A stretch of DNA of 64,000 bases from Yamagishiella unicocca (taxonomy: Eukaryota; Chlorophyta; Chlorophyceae; Chlamydomonadales; Volvocaceae), in contig BDSL01000002.1 of NCBI GenBank assembly GCA_003116995.1, positions 1,138,001 to 1,202,000 of the forward strand, given 5' to 3'. The position numbers and the translations under genes are program-made. Of the stretch, positions 1 through 10,901 are shown one piece after another (the first letter of the stretch is position 1; each line of letters begins with the position of its first letter). The notes beneath the pieces are model-generated. The model was not told the origin of the DNA, did not search any database, and worked only from the letters and a program-made list of their open reading frames with translations.

Positions 1-205
1 CTATGTATCTCTGTCAAGTATTTACAATCCCCTAACGGGTGTATAAATTTCCTCCGGCGATCCCCTTCCGTACCTGTTCAGGCAGGCTACGTAGTTGTAC
101 GGGAGGCTCCGCGCCTTGCCGAGTCCTGGCTTTGTTCCGTCAGTGCCGAATGACGAAACACCTTTACGTGTGCGCGCCTGCCACCCCCTTCTTCCCTACC
201 TGCAG

Positions 206-830
206 AACCGCGCGCTGAAGAACCTGTTCGTGGGCCCCAACAAGATCGACGACATCGCCGTCACCATGCAGCGCCTGGAGCGCGGAGACCTCAAGCTCCG
301 CGTGCGGGCGCTGGAGACGGAGCGGGCCCTCACGCGAGTGCAGGTGCGCGGCCCCTCCTCCCCTCCCCCACCCCTTCCTCCTTGCAACCCTCCCCTTCCC
401 CACGGGGGCGTGCATCTTAGGGGGGACTCTGTCCTCCTCCCTCACACGGGCCCTCGAGCGTAACACCTCGCCACCACTATCACCTTTCCACCACCACCCT
501 TTCCACCACCACCCTTTCCATCACCACCTCGCTCCACGTGCACAGCACGCAGACACACGTCCCTTCACGACTTAGCGGTAGATTAACACGAAAGCTCCGG
601 CCCCCACGTCTGTTTCTTTCTCCCAGGCCTGGCAGCGCGTCATCGCCGCCGCGCTGGCTGCCTCGACGCTGGTCAACATCGGCACGGTGCTGTCGGTGTC
701 GGCGCTTACGACGGGCGCCACCGCCTCCTTCATAGGCGCCGCCCTGTTCGGCTTCATGCTCCTCAAGAACTACCTCAAGGTGATGCAGCTGGAGAAGAAG
801 GAACTGCAGCTGACGGGGGCGGCGGCGTAA
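206..830 (+). CDS. ABC1/UbiB-family atypical kinase, C-terminal end (partial)
   Basis: Only the last two exons are in the window: 206-343 and 627-830 (stop TAA at 828-830), joined in phase 0. The acceptor at 203-205 follows a pyrimidine tract and the donor is GTGCGC. The 113 visible residues begin NRALKNLFVG and include a charged helix (MQRLERGDLKLRVRALE), then two hydrophobic segments separated by a short turn, then a basic-acidic tail (MQLEKKELQL). This arrangement is typical of the C-terminus of ABC1K/UbiB/COQ8 proteins, atypical kinases of chloroplasts or mitochondria that affect isoprenoid-quinone metabolism; the hydrophobic pair is thought to anchor them in a membrane. The catalytic motifs lie upstream of the window, so the subfamily and organelle cannot be told. 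The intron at 344-626 holds a short CCACCACCCTTTCCA-type repeat at about 482-530. Confidence 0.72.
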
Positions 831-3800
831 GGAACTCTAGGCTTGAGCCATTCGGGCCGTTGCGGGATTGGATGTGCGAGAGTGTTCGGGACAGGGTGGT
901 TTGAAACGAGTGTCTACCTTTGCCACGGCGGTGGGGGCCAGGTCGGGTGTCGCCAGGCTGCGGTCGGTGCAGCGGAGCGGAGTGTACTGGTGCCTGTGTG
1001 GTTGTTAGGGTGGGGGGCGTGAGTAGACGGGTTATTCAGTGAGGCCAGTCCGGGCTGCCGGGGCGTTGCGGAGGGTGGACCGCACGGGCACGAGGTACGG
1101 GCACAGGATGGAGCGTAATGGTGGGAAAATGGAGTTGAAAATGTAGCATATGAGGGGAGCGGGGGGTGGGACAGCTGTGCTGGAAGGTGCAGGGGAGAGA
1201 TGGCAGGGCCGGAGGGAGTTGTGCACTGTTTTTCCCCCGCCGCGGCGCGGTGGCGAGTGTGCAGTGCAGCAGTGCATGGCGCACGTGCGCCTGCGGTGCC
1301 GGCGATTCTACGGTACGGGAGGGAGCCGCCTTTGCCTGTACGAGGGTTCACGCCGCCTTTGCCTGCGATGACGAAGGGCCCCGCTGGGCGGTTTCGGAGC
1401 ACCTGTGAGGGCTCGTTGGGTAGGTGACGGTGCTCTTGGGGCACACCTGGCTAGTACGATGCCACGTAAGCTGCGGCGCACGTGGAAGATGTCGCCAAAG
1501 AAGTCACTAGCCTTCGGGACAGGTGGTGTGGTGCGGGGGGGGTCGAGACCTCGCACCTCTGCCGCCCCACCTCCCCACCGTCTCCTTGACTGGTTAGCGG
1601 CACGGTTCGACATGCGTGAAGGGAAGCCGAGTGGGGCATTTGCCCCTATTTTCGCTGAGGTGCGATCCGCGATGGTGCGGCGCGGCATTGTATAGGCGGG
1701 CACTTGCGGGCGCAGGCAGGAGGGCTAGCCCGTCACAGAAATAGGAAGCCGTGCACGGCGAGGTATTAGGGGCCTCGTTGTCTGGGCTTTGGTGGTCTGC
1801 AAGGAACAGACCGTCTCCACTTGGCGCCGGGCGCCATAAACTGAGTCCGCCCCAGCCCGCGTCGTCACTGGTGCTGGAGAATAGCGCGGCCAATTCGGCA
1901 GAAATCGGGGAGAATCGCTCCGCCGTCGTTGGAATTACACTGCGTTGCAACGCGGCTCTAATCGTGGAGCAGCACGCACGCTTGTCGATACCCATTTGAA
2001 TGAGTGCCGTGAGTTTGTGGCCTGGTGGTGTATTGCCCTTGCTCGTGGCTTCCGGACTGCAAGGCCGAGTCTGATAGTGTCATCCAATGCCTTTTTCCAA
2101 GAACCGATATGCTCATACGTGACACGGCATGAAGTTCTTGTTTCCTTGTGCGCGGGTGGGTCCGACGACGTGGTGGTACGGCCGACCGTCGGCTGGCCGC
2201 GCTTGGTCACACGCGGCGCCGCACGCGGATATTATTTGGGGTTCCTCTGGAGAAAATTTCTGGAGTTTGACTCCTATGTGGGCCCTGTTCATGAGACGGG
2301 GGCGTGCACTGTAAGTGTGTATCGTCCACAAGCCAAGAGATGCGGCAGGGGCTTCAGCGCACACCGCCAGGAAACCCAGGTCCTCACCTCCCGGGGGACT
2401 GCGGTACGTTCCTTCACTTTTCCGCAGCTGTGGTGGTGGACAACTGCACTGCACTCATGTTTTCATGGACGGAGGTATCCTCCCTGACGAGGTTCTCGGT
2501 CTGCGGGCCGGGCAAATGCCCATATGGGCGGGCGCCTTGCGCGGTCTGCTCCCTGCACATGGACAAGAGTATAACGCTTGCAGACACTAGCGGCCCTTTC
2601 CCCCGGCTAAAATCCAATGGGCAGTGCTGCTTGCCGTGGCAATTATTAAGCTCAACAGGAATCCCGACTTGCGTGCCGAGCGTGCGGTTTAGAACCCTGC
2701 GCTTCACTTTGCAACGTTTCAACCTCACAAACGACTGCAATCTAACCAACAATTGAGTCTCACATCCTGCTATCTGCACGCAAATCCGCATGTGCCTTGT
2801 AAGGGTTTTGGTGGTTCACTACTTCATGTTGGGGTTGGTTGATAATAGTTAACGGGTGACGCACAAACACGCAGGCATTCAGGTTTTACTCCTTTCATGC
2901 TCTTGATGGAAGAGGTAGTGCATCACTTATGTTCGTGCTTCCATACTGGCTAGAGGAGGCGCTGTCGTCGATCATACGGGGACACTGTCGATGCTGTACG
3001 ACAACCACCAACTGCTCTGCAGAAGATGCATGACTTGCCTGGACCACAAATGCTCGTCAGGGCCTGCCACACACACCAACAAAGACTGGTTAATCGGTCG
3101 GCTACCATAACTCGGTAGCTGCGCACACGATGTGGTGCTGCGGCTGATTGGCATCGCTATCGGAGACTGCGATCACGGTTGCGTGTTCCTCGTCGTCGTC
3201 ATCGCAGCGGCTGAGGTAGCGGCGGCGATTAAGGCATTGGCTGCTGCATTGGCGATTGACTTGGCGGCGGCAGTCATGGACGGTCATGGCGACAGCGGCT
3301 GCGGTGAAGTCATGACATCACCACGACCTTGCGCGGAGGACTAATCCTCGAAGCGTGCTGATACTTATTTGGCCGTGTCCGCCAACATTAAAGGATGCGG
3401 TACGGCGAGGTACGGCGATGAATGATAGGCTTTTCGTATGGATGAGTATGGAGGACTTCCAGAGCAGCGATTCTCGTGGCGTTGCCTTTCGAGGTTGTGT
3501 GCCCCGTCCGGCTTAGTGCGGGTTGGTGCTCGTGGCATAACCCGTGTGCGCACGGGAGCGGTGTTATACTCGCTCGACACCGAAAAGTGTAAACGGTGCT
3601 ATCGCACGATTTCATCTTCTGTCACAGCATTTGAATCTTATTTCCCCTTGTTCCCCCCATCCTGCGCTGCAACATGCCGCACTCCTCTTCACCCCGATAA
3701 TCCGCATACCGTTCCCCCGAAAGATTGCTCCTAGTTTGCACCCGTTTACATTCGTTGTGTCGGCGCTTCATGCGCCGCCCTTTTTATCCACGAAGCAAAA

Positions 3801-4321
3801 GCAAACACCACTTGGTTTTTAATTCAGATACTGCTCCGCAGATATATGTTCACGTTGTGAAGGGATCGTGGCCTGCGGGATTGCGAAAGGAATTTCGTAC
3901 GGCAGCTTTTGGCTTTGAGCTGCCGCAGCCAGCGACAATGAGACAGATGGAGAGAATTCTTGCATTTCTCGTAAGCTGCACATTAGACAGATGTATTTAG
4001 AATGTTCCTCTTCTTTTACATTAGAGACGTTATTCCGCGTTTCCATACCTATGCGGACCTCAACTCAAGGCCGAGGGTCTAGACCGGCTAGCGAGGCACT
4101 TCCATTTTTGGATTAGCTTGAGGCTGTGTTAGCACGCCTTGGCGTACATTAGCAGCTCAGCTGTCATAGGACCACCGCAGAGCATCGCAGCAGCACTCTA
4201 ACGCTGGTCGTGCTAAGACCCAGTTTAAATACGTAGCGGCAGGTTACGGCAGATGCATGTAGCGACCTGAAGGGAACCAGCAGGGCCGCTTGCATAGGGC
4301 AGGCAATCACAGCTGACAAGA
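831..4321. other. Intergenic stretch with no supported gene
   Basis: About 3.5 kb between the ABC1K stop and the LIN9/ALY start. It contains the ABC1K 3' UTR and the LIN9/ALY promoter. Reading frames here do not show the coding bias or paired splice sites seen in the neighbours. The first TGTAA on the + strand after the ABC1K stop is at 2309-2313, with another at about 2799, so either the 3' UTR is very long or a variant poly(A) signal is used. A GCG/GCA-rich patch at about 3205-3290 can be read as an Ala-rich peptide but has no start, splice or homology support. No mobile element or RNA gene was recognised. Confidence 0.5.
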
Positions 4322-7300
4322 ATGGCTGGAGCGGCTCCTGCCGTGAAGTTGGAGGACGAGGTGCTCCGAAAGTTCTACCGTTCGTTCCACAAGCATGGGT
4401 CAGCCAGCTGGGCGAAGGTGGGCATTATACAGCCAACGTGGTCGCGCTGTCTGTTGGGGCAAAGTTAAGATGTTGCCCATTCGCCAGCTAGCCAGCCAGC
4501 TGTCACACAGCAGCTGCCCTCAACACGTCTTAATGCAGGTGGCTAAAGACACTAAGATGACGATTGAGCAGTGTGAGATGTTGCACAAGCAGCACATGTC
4601 GTTCTTGGGCCTACCAGCCAGCTTGGCGCTCGAGACAGCTTTCCTTGCTCTTGTAAACGATCATTACAACGCAACACAAAAGCATCTTAAGGATGAGTTG
4701 CAAGAGGACGAAGCGGTGCGTGGTGGCAGGCCAGCACGGCGTGGCACTGGAGAGCTGGAGGAGCCGGAGGCGCACGTTGCAACCAGCAGCAGCCAGGTCA
4801 GGGAGGTTGAGTATAAGCCACAACTCATATTTTCGGGTTGTTAGTAGTGCGACGAAAGCATGTGCATAGCTAGCAAAAACGCGTCTTCAACTTTTTCCTC
4901 TTTTCGAGGACAGACGCAGCTGTCCAACGGCTGCATGGCCAGTATAACTCGGCCTACATACTTGTATACGGGATAAGCACACAAGGGGATCCATTACACA
5001 CTGTTCTGCAGAAGCCTCGGCGCACACCGAAGCCTACACCCCAGCGTTTGGCTGCTGAGGAGGAGCAGCAAGCGCGGCGCCAGGCCAAATCCAACCAGGG
5101 CACGCCAAAAAGCGCTAAAGCCAAGGTATGGTGGCGATGACACATCCAGCTGTCCGATAGGGGCTCTGTGTGTGATACTTCGAAGGGAGCGGGCAGACTA
5201 GTGTATGCAAGGAGGGATGGGGGGAGCCGGAATCCATATCGCGACTTGCCTTTTCATCGCATCACCCTGCCGCAATGTTGGATTGGCAGGTGCTTAAAGC
5301 ACCACCTTCACCGCCAGCTGGGGAATGGACTTCTTCCCAGCGCAAACGCAGCCGACGGCTGTTTGAGGACAACGGGGAACAGGAGCCGCCACGATATCGT
5401 TCGCCAATCATTGACCGCTGGCGAGGTAAGCGGCCGTGCGATCGTATCTGCCATATATCCTAGCCCATGCTCGTGTATCCTGTCAGAAAAATGAGGCACC
5501 ACATGCCTTTCTGCATTCCCTGTTACCGTGATGAGCCCCATGCCAAGTACACAGTGGTCTCCCGACAAGCTGCTGATAGCGCTTCTTCCCCAATATCATG
5601 TGGGCACCATCTTCACCTTCTTACCACTCTTGGACGTATTTCCGCCAGGGCGCCACACTACCGATGTGGACGAGGGAGTGGACGCGCTGCTGTCCCTGGC
5701 GTCTGGAGCCCATGCGTCCAACAACATTGACGACGGCCCCGTTGCGGCTGAGGTTGCCACCACGACTGCGGACGCTGACGTGGATGCGCAGGAGGTGGAC
5801 CACTTGCAGGGGACGCCTAAGCGAACACGAGGTACGACAGGCAGGGGGGAGCATGCTGCCGAGAGCATCATGCTACTGGTATTTGATTGGTATGAATGCG
5901 TGGGCTGAAAGGTAAAGTCTTTACAGCACAGGGTTTGCATAGGAATCTGATGCTTGGAAGCTTACGTTGTGAAGTCACTATGGCCTTGCTGCTGCGTGAC
6001 ATTATGGTTGCTCAAGTGCGGATTATGTGCTTTCGCCACAGGCGGCCGTGGTGGGCGGTCGACGCCAACGCCAACGGGTACACCAGTAAAGGGTGTGGCA
6101 CGACCATCGTCAGCGGTAGCGGCAGCGGCCCCCGCCGCGTCGGCAGATGCCATACCGGCGCCTAGCTCAACTGGGCTGCGCAGCCCCAGAGCACGAGGCG
6201 CAGCTTCTTCAGCCGCCGCGGCTGCTGCTGCGACTACTACATCGGGCCGTGGCGGCTCAGCTTCCGCAGGGCGGCCCAGGAAGGATCAGCTGGGATCACC
6301 CACGAGCTCTGTACAGCGGGTCGGAGGGGCCGGTGCTGTCTCGGCTCCTGGGACAGCTGATCTGAGTGACGTCGGCGTTGGCGCACCGTCAACAAGCGAG
6401 GCGGCAACAGGGGCTCCGACGGCGGGCCCCATAGAGGCACCTGGGTCGGGTGGGGGAGGAACGCCCACGGGGGCCGGAACGGCAGCTGGCCGGCCAGTCC
6501 GTAAACGGAAACCCTCAGCAATTGCTATTGCAGCAGCGGCGGCAGCGGACGATGACGATGCTGGCGGAAGCCGGAGTGCTCGGGGAGTGGTCGCTGCCGT
6601 GGCGGCAGCAGTGGCGGCAGCAGGAGCGTCCCTACCTGACGCAATGGCATCCATGCCGATGCCGGAAGCGTTGGCGACGTCGTTGCTCGGCGATGCCAGC
6701 GGCAATGGGCAGGCCACGGACATAATGTCCAATACCGCTGCATTGCTTGCCTCGGTGCCTCCTGTCAGGACCCGCGGGTCGGCGCGCAGCGCAAACAACG
6801 GGCCTGGCAGTCGGCGGGCGAGTGAGCGCCCATCGCCGTTGGCTCCTGTCCCGCCGGCTGATGCCGTGGAGCAAGAAGCAGCGCAGAACGAAGCAGGCGC
6901 AGCGGACGCTGAGTTCGAGGCACTCTCGGGGGAAGCGGCTGTACGTGCACCATCTGTGGAGGCGCCAGGTCCAGCAACAGGGCGCGGCCGTGCTAACGCA
7001 ACCGTTGGGCAAAGTCAGACGTCTGTGCAAGGCTCTGTGCCAGGTTTGCGGCCATTGCGCGGGTTAGCGCAGCCGCTGCCTGGGCGTACACGGCGGCGTA
7101 AATCGCTTCCGGAGCGCCTCCCGCCAATGTGGGAGCCGCTGAAAATCACGCCGTCGCAGCCAGGTGCGTACATGGACGGGGCCCTATGCGTGTTCGTGAA
7201 AAGTCGTGGGCTAGAGCGCTCTATGGTGGGCAGTTAGGTTCAGGGGGGTGGGAGAGTGCTCCAGGTTACCCTATCACGGGGAGCAGTGTTGGAATGCTCC

Positions 7301-10300
7301 AGGTTGCCCTATCAGGGGACGCCATGGTTGCTCGCCTTCCCGCCGTGTCGTAACCTGCGCCATCAGTAGCGAGTCCGTGTACAGCGAAGATGTCATGGGA
7401 TATCGGCGGCAAGAACGGTACTGGTGAACAACCTCTTGTGTTCGTGGCTTCAGGAGATGGCTCAGCCGCGGCCGCCACGGAAGTTGCGATACCTGACGCC
7501 GACGCGGCGGTGGCGGCGAGCACTGGCGCCGGTCAGCCAGCGACGAGCGGCGAGGGCGGGGCGCCTATGCCGGCGGCCGAGTTGGCGCTGCGGCATTGCC
7601 TGGGCCCACGCGTGCGGCGCTGGTGCATGTACGAGTTCCTCTACAGCGCGCTGGATCGACCATGGTTTCAGCGCAACGAGCTGCTGGTGAGTCGAACCGG
7701 CAGGGCTGCCTTGGCTTTACGCGGACGGTAAGTACAGTGTGACCGCAGTGCAGAGTGTCGGTTAATGCGCCACGGTCAAGATAACGCGTACTGGGTACCC
7801 GGCAAGACCACAGTACGCGTCGTCAGTTGCGGGGCAATGTGTCACCTGGCACTCACGCAGCGCGACCCATGCCACTCGCGCCTGCTGTGTGCGGGCACGC
7901 CACCGCCACCGCAGAAAGGAATTGAAGCAGCGTTTCCCAACCCATGGCTGGCTGCAGGAGTTTTGCTTGCACATGCAGCTGCCAACCACGAAGCTGACGC
8001 GGCTCGAGTGGTCCGTCCTGCGGGGCGCGCTTGGGCGGCCACGGCGGCTGTCGCTGGCTTTCCTACGCGAGGAGCGTCTGCGGCTCGAGGGATACAGGTA
8101 ACCGTAGCTCAAAGGCGGTCACGCGTCCATGACCGGGTGCATATCTCAACGTGGCAGGCGATGTGTGCAGGGATGTCGAGCTGGCTGCGCAGTATGCGGT
8201 GCCCGGCTGGGTGCATGTGCAGGCCTTGCTGTGGGCGGGTTGTTGCAGTAATTTCGGGCAATTTGGGTGTTCCGTGTATCATGCCGTTGCCGTTGTGTCA
8301 TGCCGTTCCGTTGACGTCATGCCGTGTCATCCATGCGAGCTTCGTGGTGAGCTGTCCTACGCCATTATCGCGCTTTGCCAGCCTCATGAGCTTGTCCCAA
8401 CGCGTAATGCCGGCCATCCCCAATCGGACCCAGGGAGCACGCACGGGTGGCGTACGAGGAGGTGGCGCTTGGCATGGAAGTGCCGCCTGAGCTGCCGCGG
8501 CAGCTGCGTGTCGGCCAGGAAGTCACGGCCAGGCACACCGTGTCGCGTCAAATGCACGACGGCGTCATCCTCACAGTCAAGGGGAGCAAGTACAGGTGCG
8601 GTCTCCATGCGCCAACATCACCCCACGAAGCGAAGTGTAGGTCCCTTCACAGCTCCTTCTGGCCCAATAACGCTGCATGTTCATTTGGTGTAGCGCTTTG
8701 GCATCCCACCGTGGTGGAACACTGGCAAAACGGTTTTCGCAGGGGACCCGCAGCAGCGCTGACCCCTTGGCTTGCTCCCCCCTTGCCTTCGCAGGGTGCA
8801 ATTCCACCGCGGCGATCTGATGACGGAGGTGATCCGCGACACCGACGTGATGCCGCTGGACCCGCACGAGTGCACCCCCCTGCAAATGACCATCGTGCCG
8901 TCGCTGCTCAACGGCCGCCCCTACGACCCCGTGCGGCTCGCCAGCCTGCGCGGGCTGCTGCCGGGGTTGGCCGGGCGGCCCCTGGGCGTGGGCATGCGAC
9001 CATTGGGCTCCTGGGCAACGGGCCTGGATACGCAGATGGTAAGGCAGCATTGCGCTTCCTTGCTTTGGGTGGTGCGCTAAACATGGTCACTGCTGTCGGA
9101 GGCGGCGGCATTGTGACGTTGGCGACCTCGCACGCAGTTGCCCTCACTATGCTGCAACAGATTGATGCCGTAGCTGGCCTGGACTAAGCCATATAACCCA
9201 TGAAACGCTTTTCAAAGGGCTGCTTCGTTGGGACAGGTTTACTGAGGCGCCTCGCCCCCCGCGCCGCTTCGTGCCCTTCGCTCCCTCCATTGCAGATGCG
9301 CGAGCAGGATGCGGCCATGGTGTCTGAGGTGCAGCACGCGCTGGAGGTCAAGGAGGGCCTGGTGGCGCGGTTGACGCAGCTCAACAACGAGGCCGCGTCG
9401 GGGCTTCACACAGATGAGAACGGCGGCCGCACCGAGAACTTCCAGCTGCAATACACGAAGGTCGTGCTGCAGCTCAAGGAGACCAACGCTGTGCTGGAAG
9501 CCGCCCTGAACCGGCTGCAGGGCCGCCAGCAGCAGGTCATGTCTGGCCCGAATAGCTCCTTTGGGGCGGTGCTGGCACTCCAGCACCAGCAAATGGCGGC
9601 AGCTGCTGCAGGCGCGGCAGCGGCAGTCGCCAGCAGCGGCGCGCGGGTTGGTGGGCTCACGCCAGGGATGCCGGGAGCGCCTCTGTCTCAGTTCCAGGCA
9701 TTGCCCCAAGGACAAGCGCAGACGCCTCCCCAGCCTGTGTCACAGCTGTCCGGACCGGCAGTTGCTTCATCGCCTACGGCAGCTGCGGCGCAGTCTCGTG
9801 CGGCGGCTGGTAGGGCGTCCGTGCCTCTCTCACCCAGCGCGCCGCTGGTCGTGCCGCCCCAGCGGGCCAGTGCCGCGTCCGCAGCGGCGCCACCTGGACA
9901 AGGCTTCGCGATGCCCTCTCAGGGCATGGCGCTTTCCTTGCTAATGCCGGTGGCGAGCCCGGAGCAGCTCGTGGAACATGCTCTGGCTGAGGCTCGGACG
10001 GTGGTTGACGCGTGCCGGGGCAAGGTTGCAGAGCCGGTGCCCGCACAGCCGATGCTGATGCCGCCCGGGCCGCAGCCGGTCCCTGTGGTGGCTCCCATGA
10101 TCGCGATGCAGATGCAAGCGCCGGGTGGCATGTCCGTGCCGCTAATCCTGCCGCCGGGACCCGCGCTTCAGCAGTTGTCGCTGCAACAATCGGCCGGTGC
10201 AGAGGGCCAGGTGCCAGAGCAGCCGTCATGCTTGGCGTCGACGCACTTGCCCCACCCGGCCAACAGCGATTGTGGCGGGAATGAGACGTTCACAGACGGC

Positions 10301-10699
10301 CTGGGCGTGGGCCTCGGCGACGCCTCAGCAGGCCCTTCCTCTGAACCCATCCGCGTCAAGACGGAGGAGGGAGGGCCGATCGAGCGGCCAGGCACGGAGG
10401 CTCTTTGGGCGCATGAGCGCGCGCCGGCGGAGGTCCAGGCATCGACAGAGCGACCAGGCACGGAGGAAGAACTGGCCGAGTGCTGGCTGCGAGACGTGAT
10501 AGTAGGCTGCGTCGGAGTCCTCTTCACCATTCAGAAGTGCACTGCCGGAAACGTGCCCGCTGCTACGGTGGCGGAAGCTCTGGACCTGGCCGTGCAGCAG
10601 TTGCAGATAAAGACGGAGGGCGAGAACGACACGCTTTACAGGGATATTGTGCAGTCAGTGCAGGGCCTCAAGGGTCACTTGACAAGAGCGCTCGCATAG
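4322..10699 (+). CDS. LIN9: LIN9 / ALWAYS EARLY (ALY) homologue, MuvB/DREAM-type complex scaffold
   Basis: Eleven exons: 4322-4417, 4539-4796, 5012-5125, 5290-5425, 5496-5831, 6042-7163, 7454-7686, 7919-8097, 8434-8595, 8795-9038, 9296-10699; 1,427 residues. Residues about 12-95 form the SANT-like N-terminus (KFYRSFHKHG, then FLGLPASLALETAFLALVND). Residues about 735-905 form the DIRP domain: RVRRWCMYEFLYSALDRPWF, LTRLEWSVLRGALGRPRR and LRVGQEVTARHTVSRQMHDG are its recognisable blocks. A helical region follows from residue 961. LIN9 proteins hold together the MuvB core that, with Myb or E2F/RB partners, controls cell-cycle genes; ALY is the plant form. The protein is longer than plant or animal relatives because of Ala/Gly/Ser-rich inserts, mainly exon 6 and the middle of exon 11. 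Weak points: the exon 5 acceptor, the unusual AAAG acceptor of exon 8 (chosen by phase), and the exon 2 donor (4715 also keeps phase). Confidence 0.85.
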
Positions 10700-10889
10700 C
10701 GTAGAAATTGCGCCTGACAGCAACCAACAGAAAACGGGAATTTCGGACATTCCCCTGACACCTGTTTCGTGATTGGACATGTTGTGCTTGGACCAATAAC
10801 GCACAGAAGGTTGAACATAAGTAAGTAGGAATTGAAACATGATGTGGTGAGCCTGCAAAGCTCTGGTCCTGGTGGGAGCCCGCTTTCGT

Positions 10890-10894
10890 TGTAA
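10890..10894 (+). terminator. TGTAA poly(A) signal behind LIN9/ALY
   Basis: TGTAA 190 bases after the LIN9/ALY stop is the first match to the usual volvocine poly(A) signal. Cleavage normally follows such a signal by 10-20 bases, which would fall at or beyond the ATG of the next gene (10902). A second TGTAA at 11220-11224 lies in an intron of that gene. Confidence 0.5.
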
Positions 10895-10901
10895 CGGCGA
10901 C

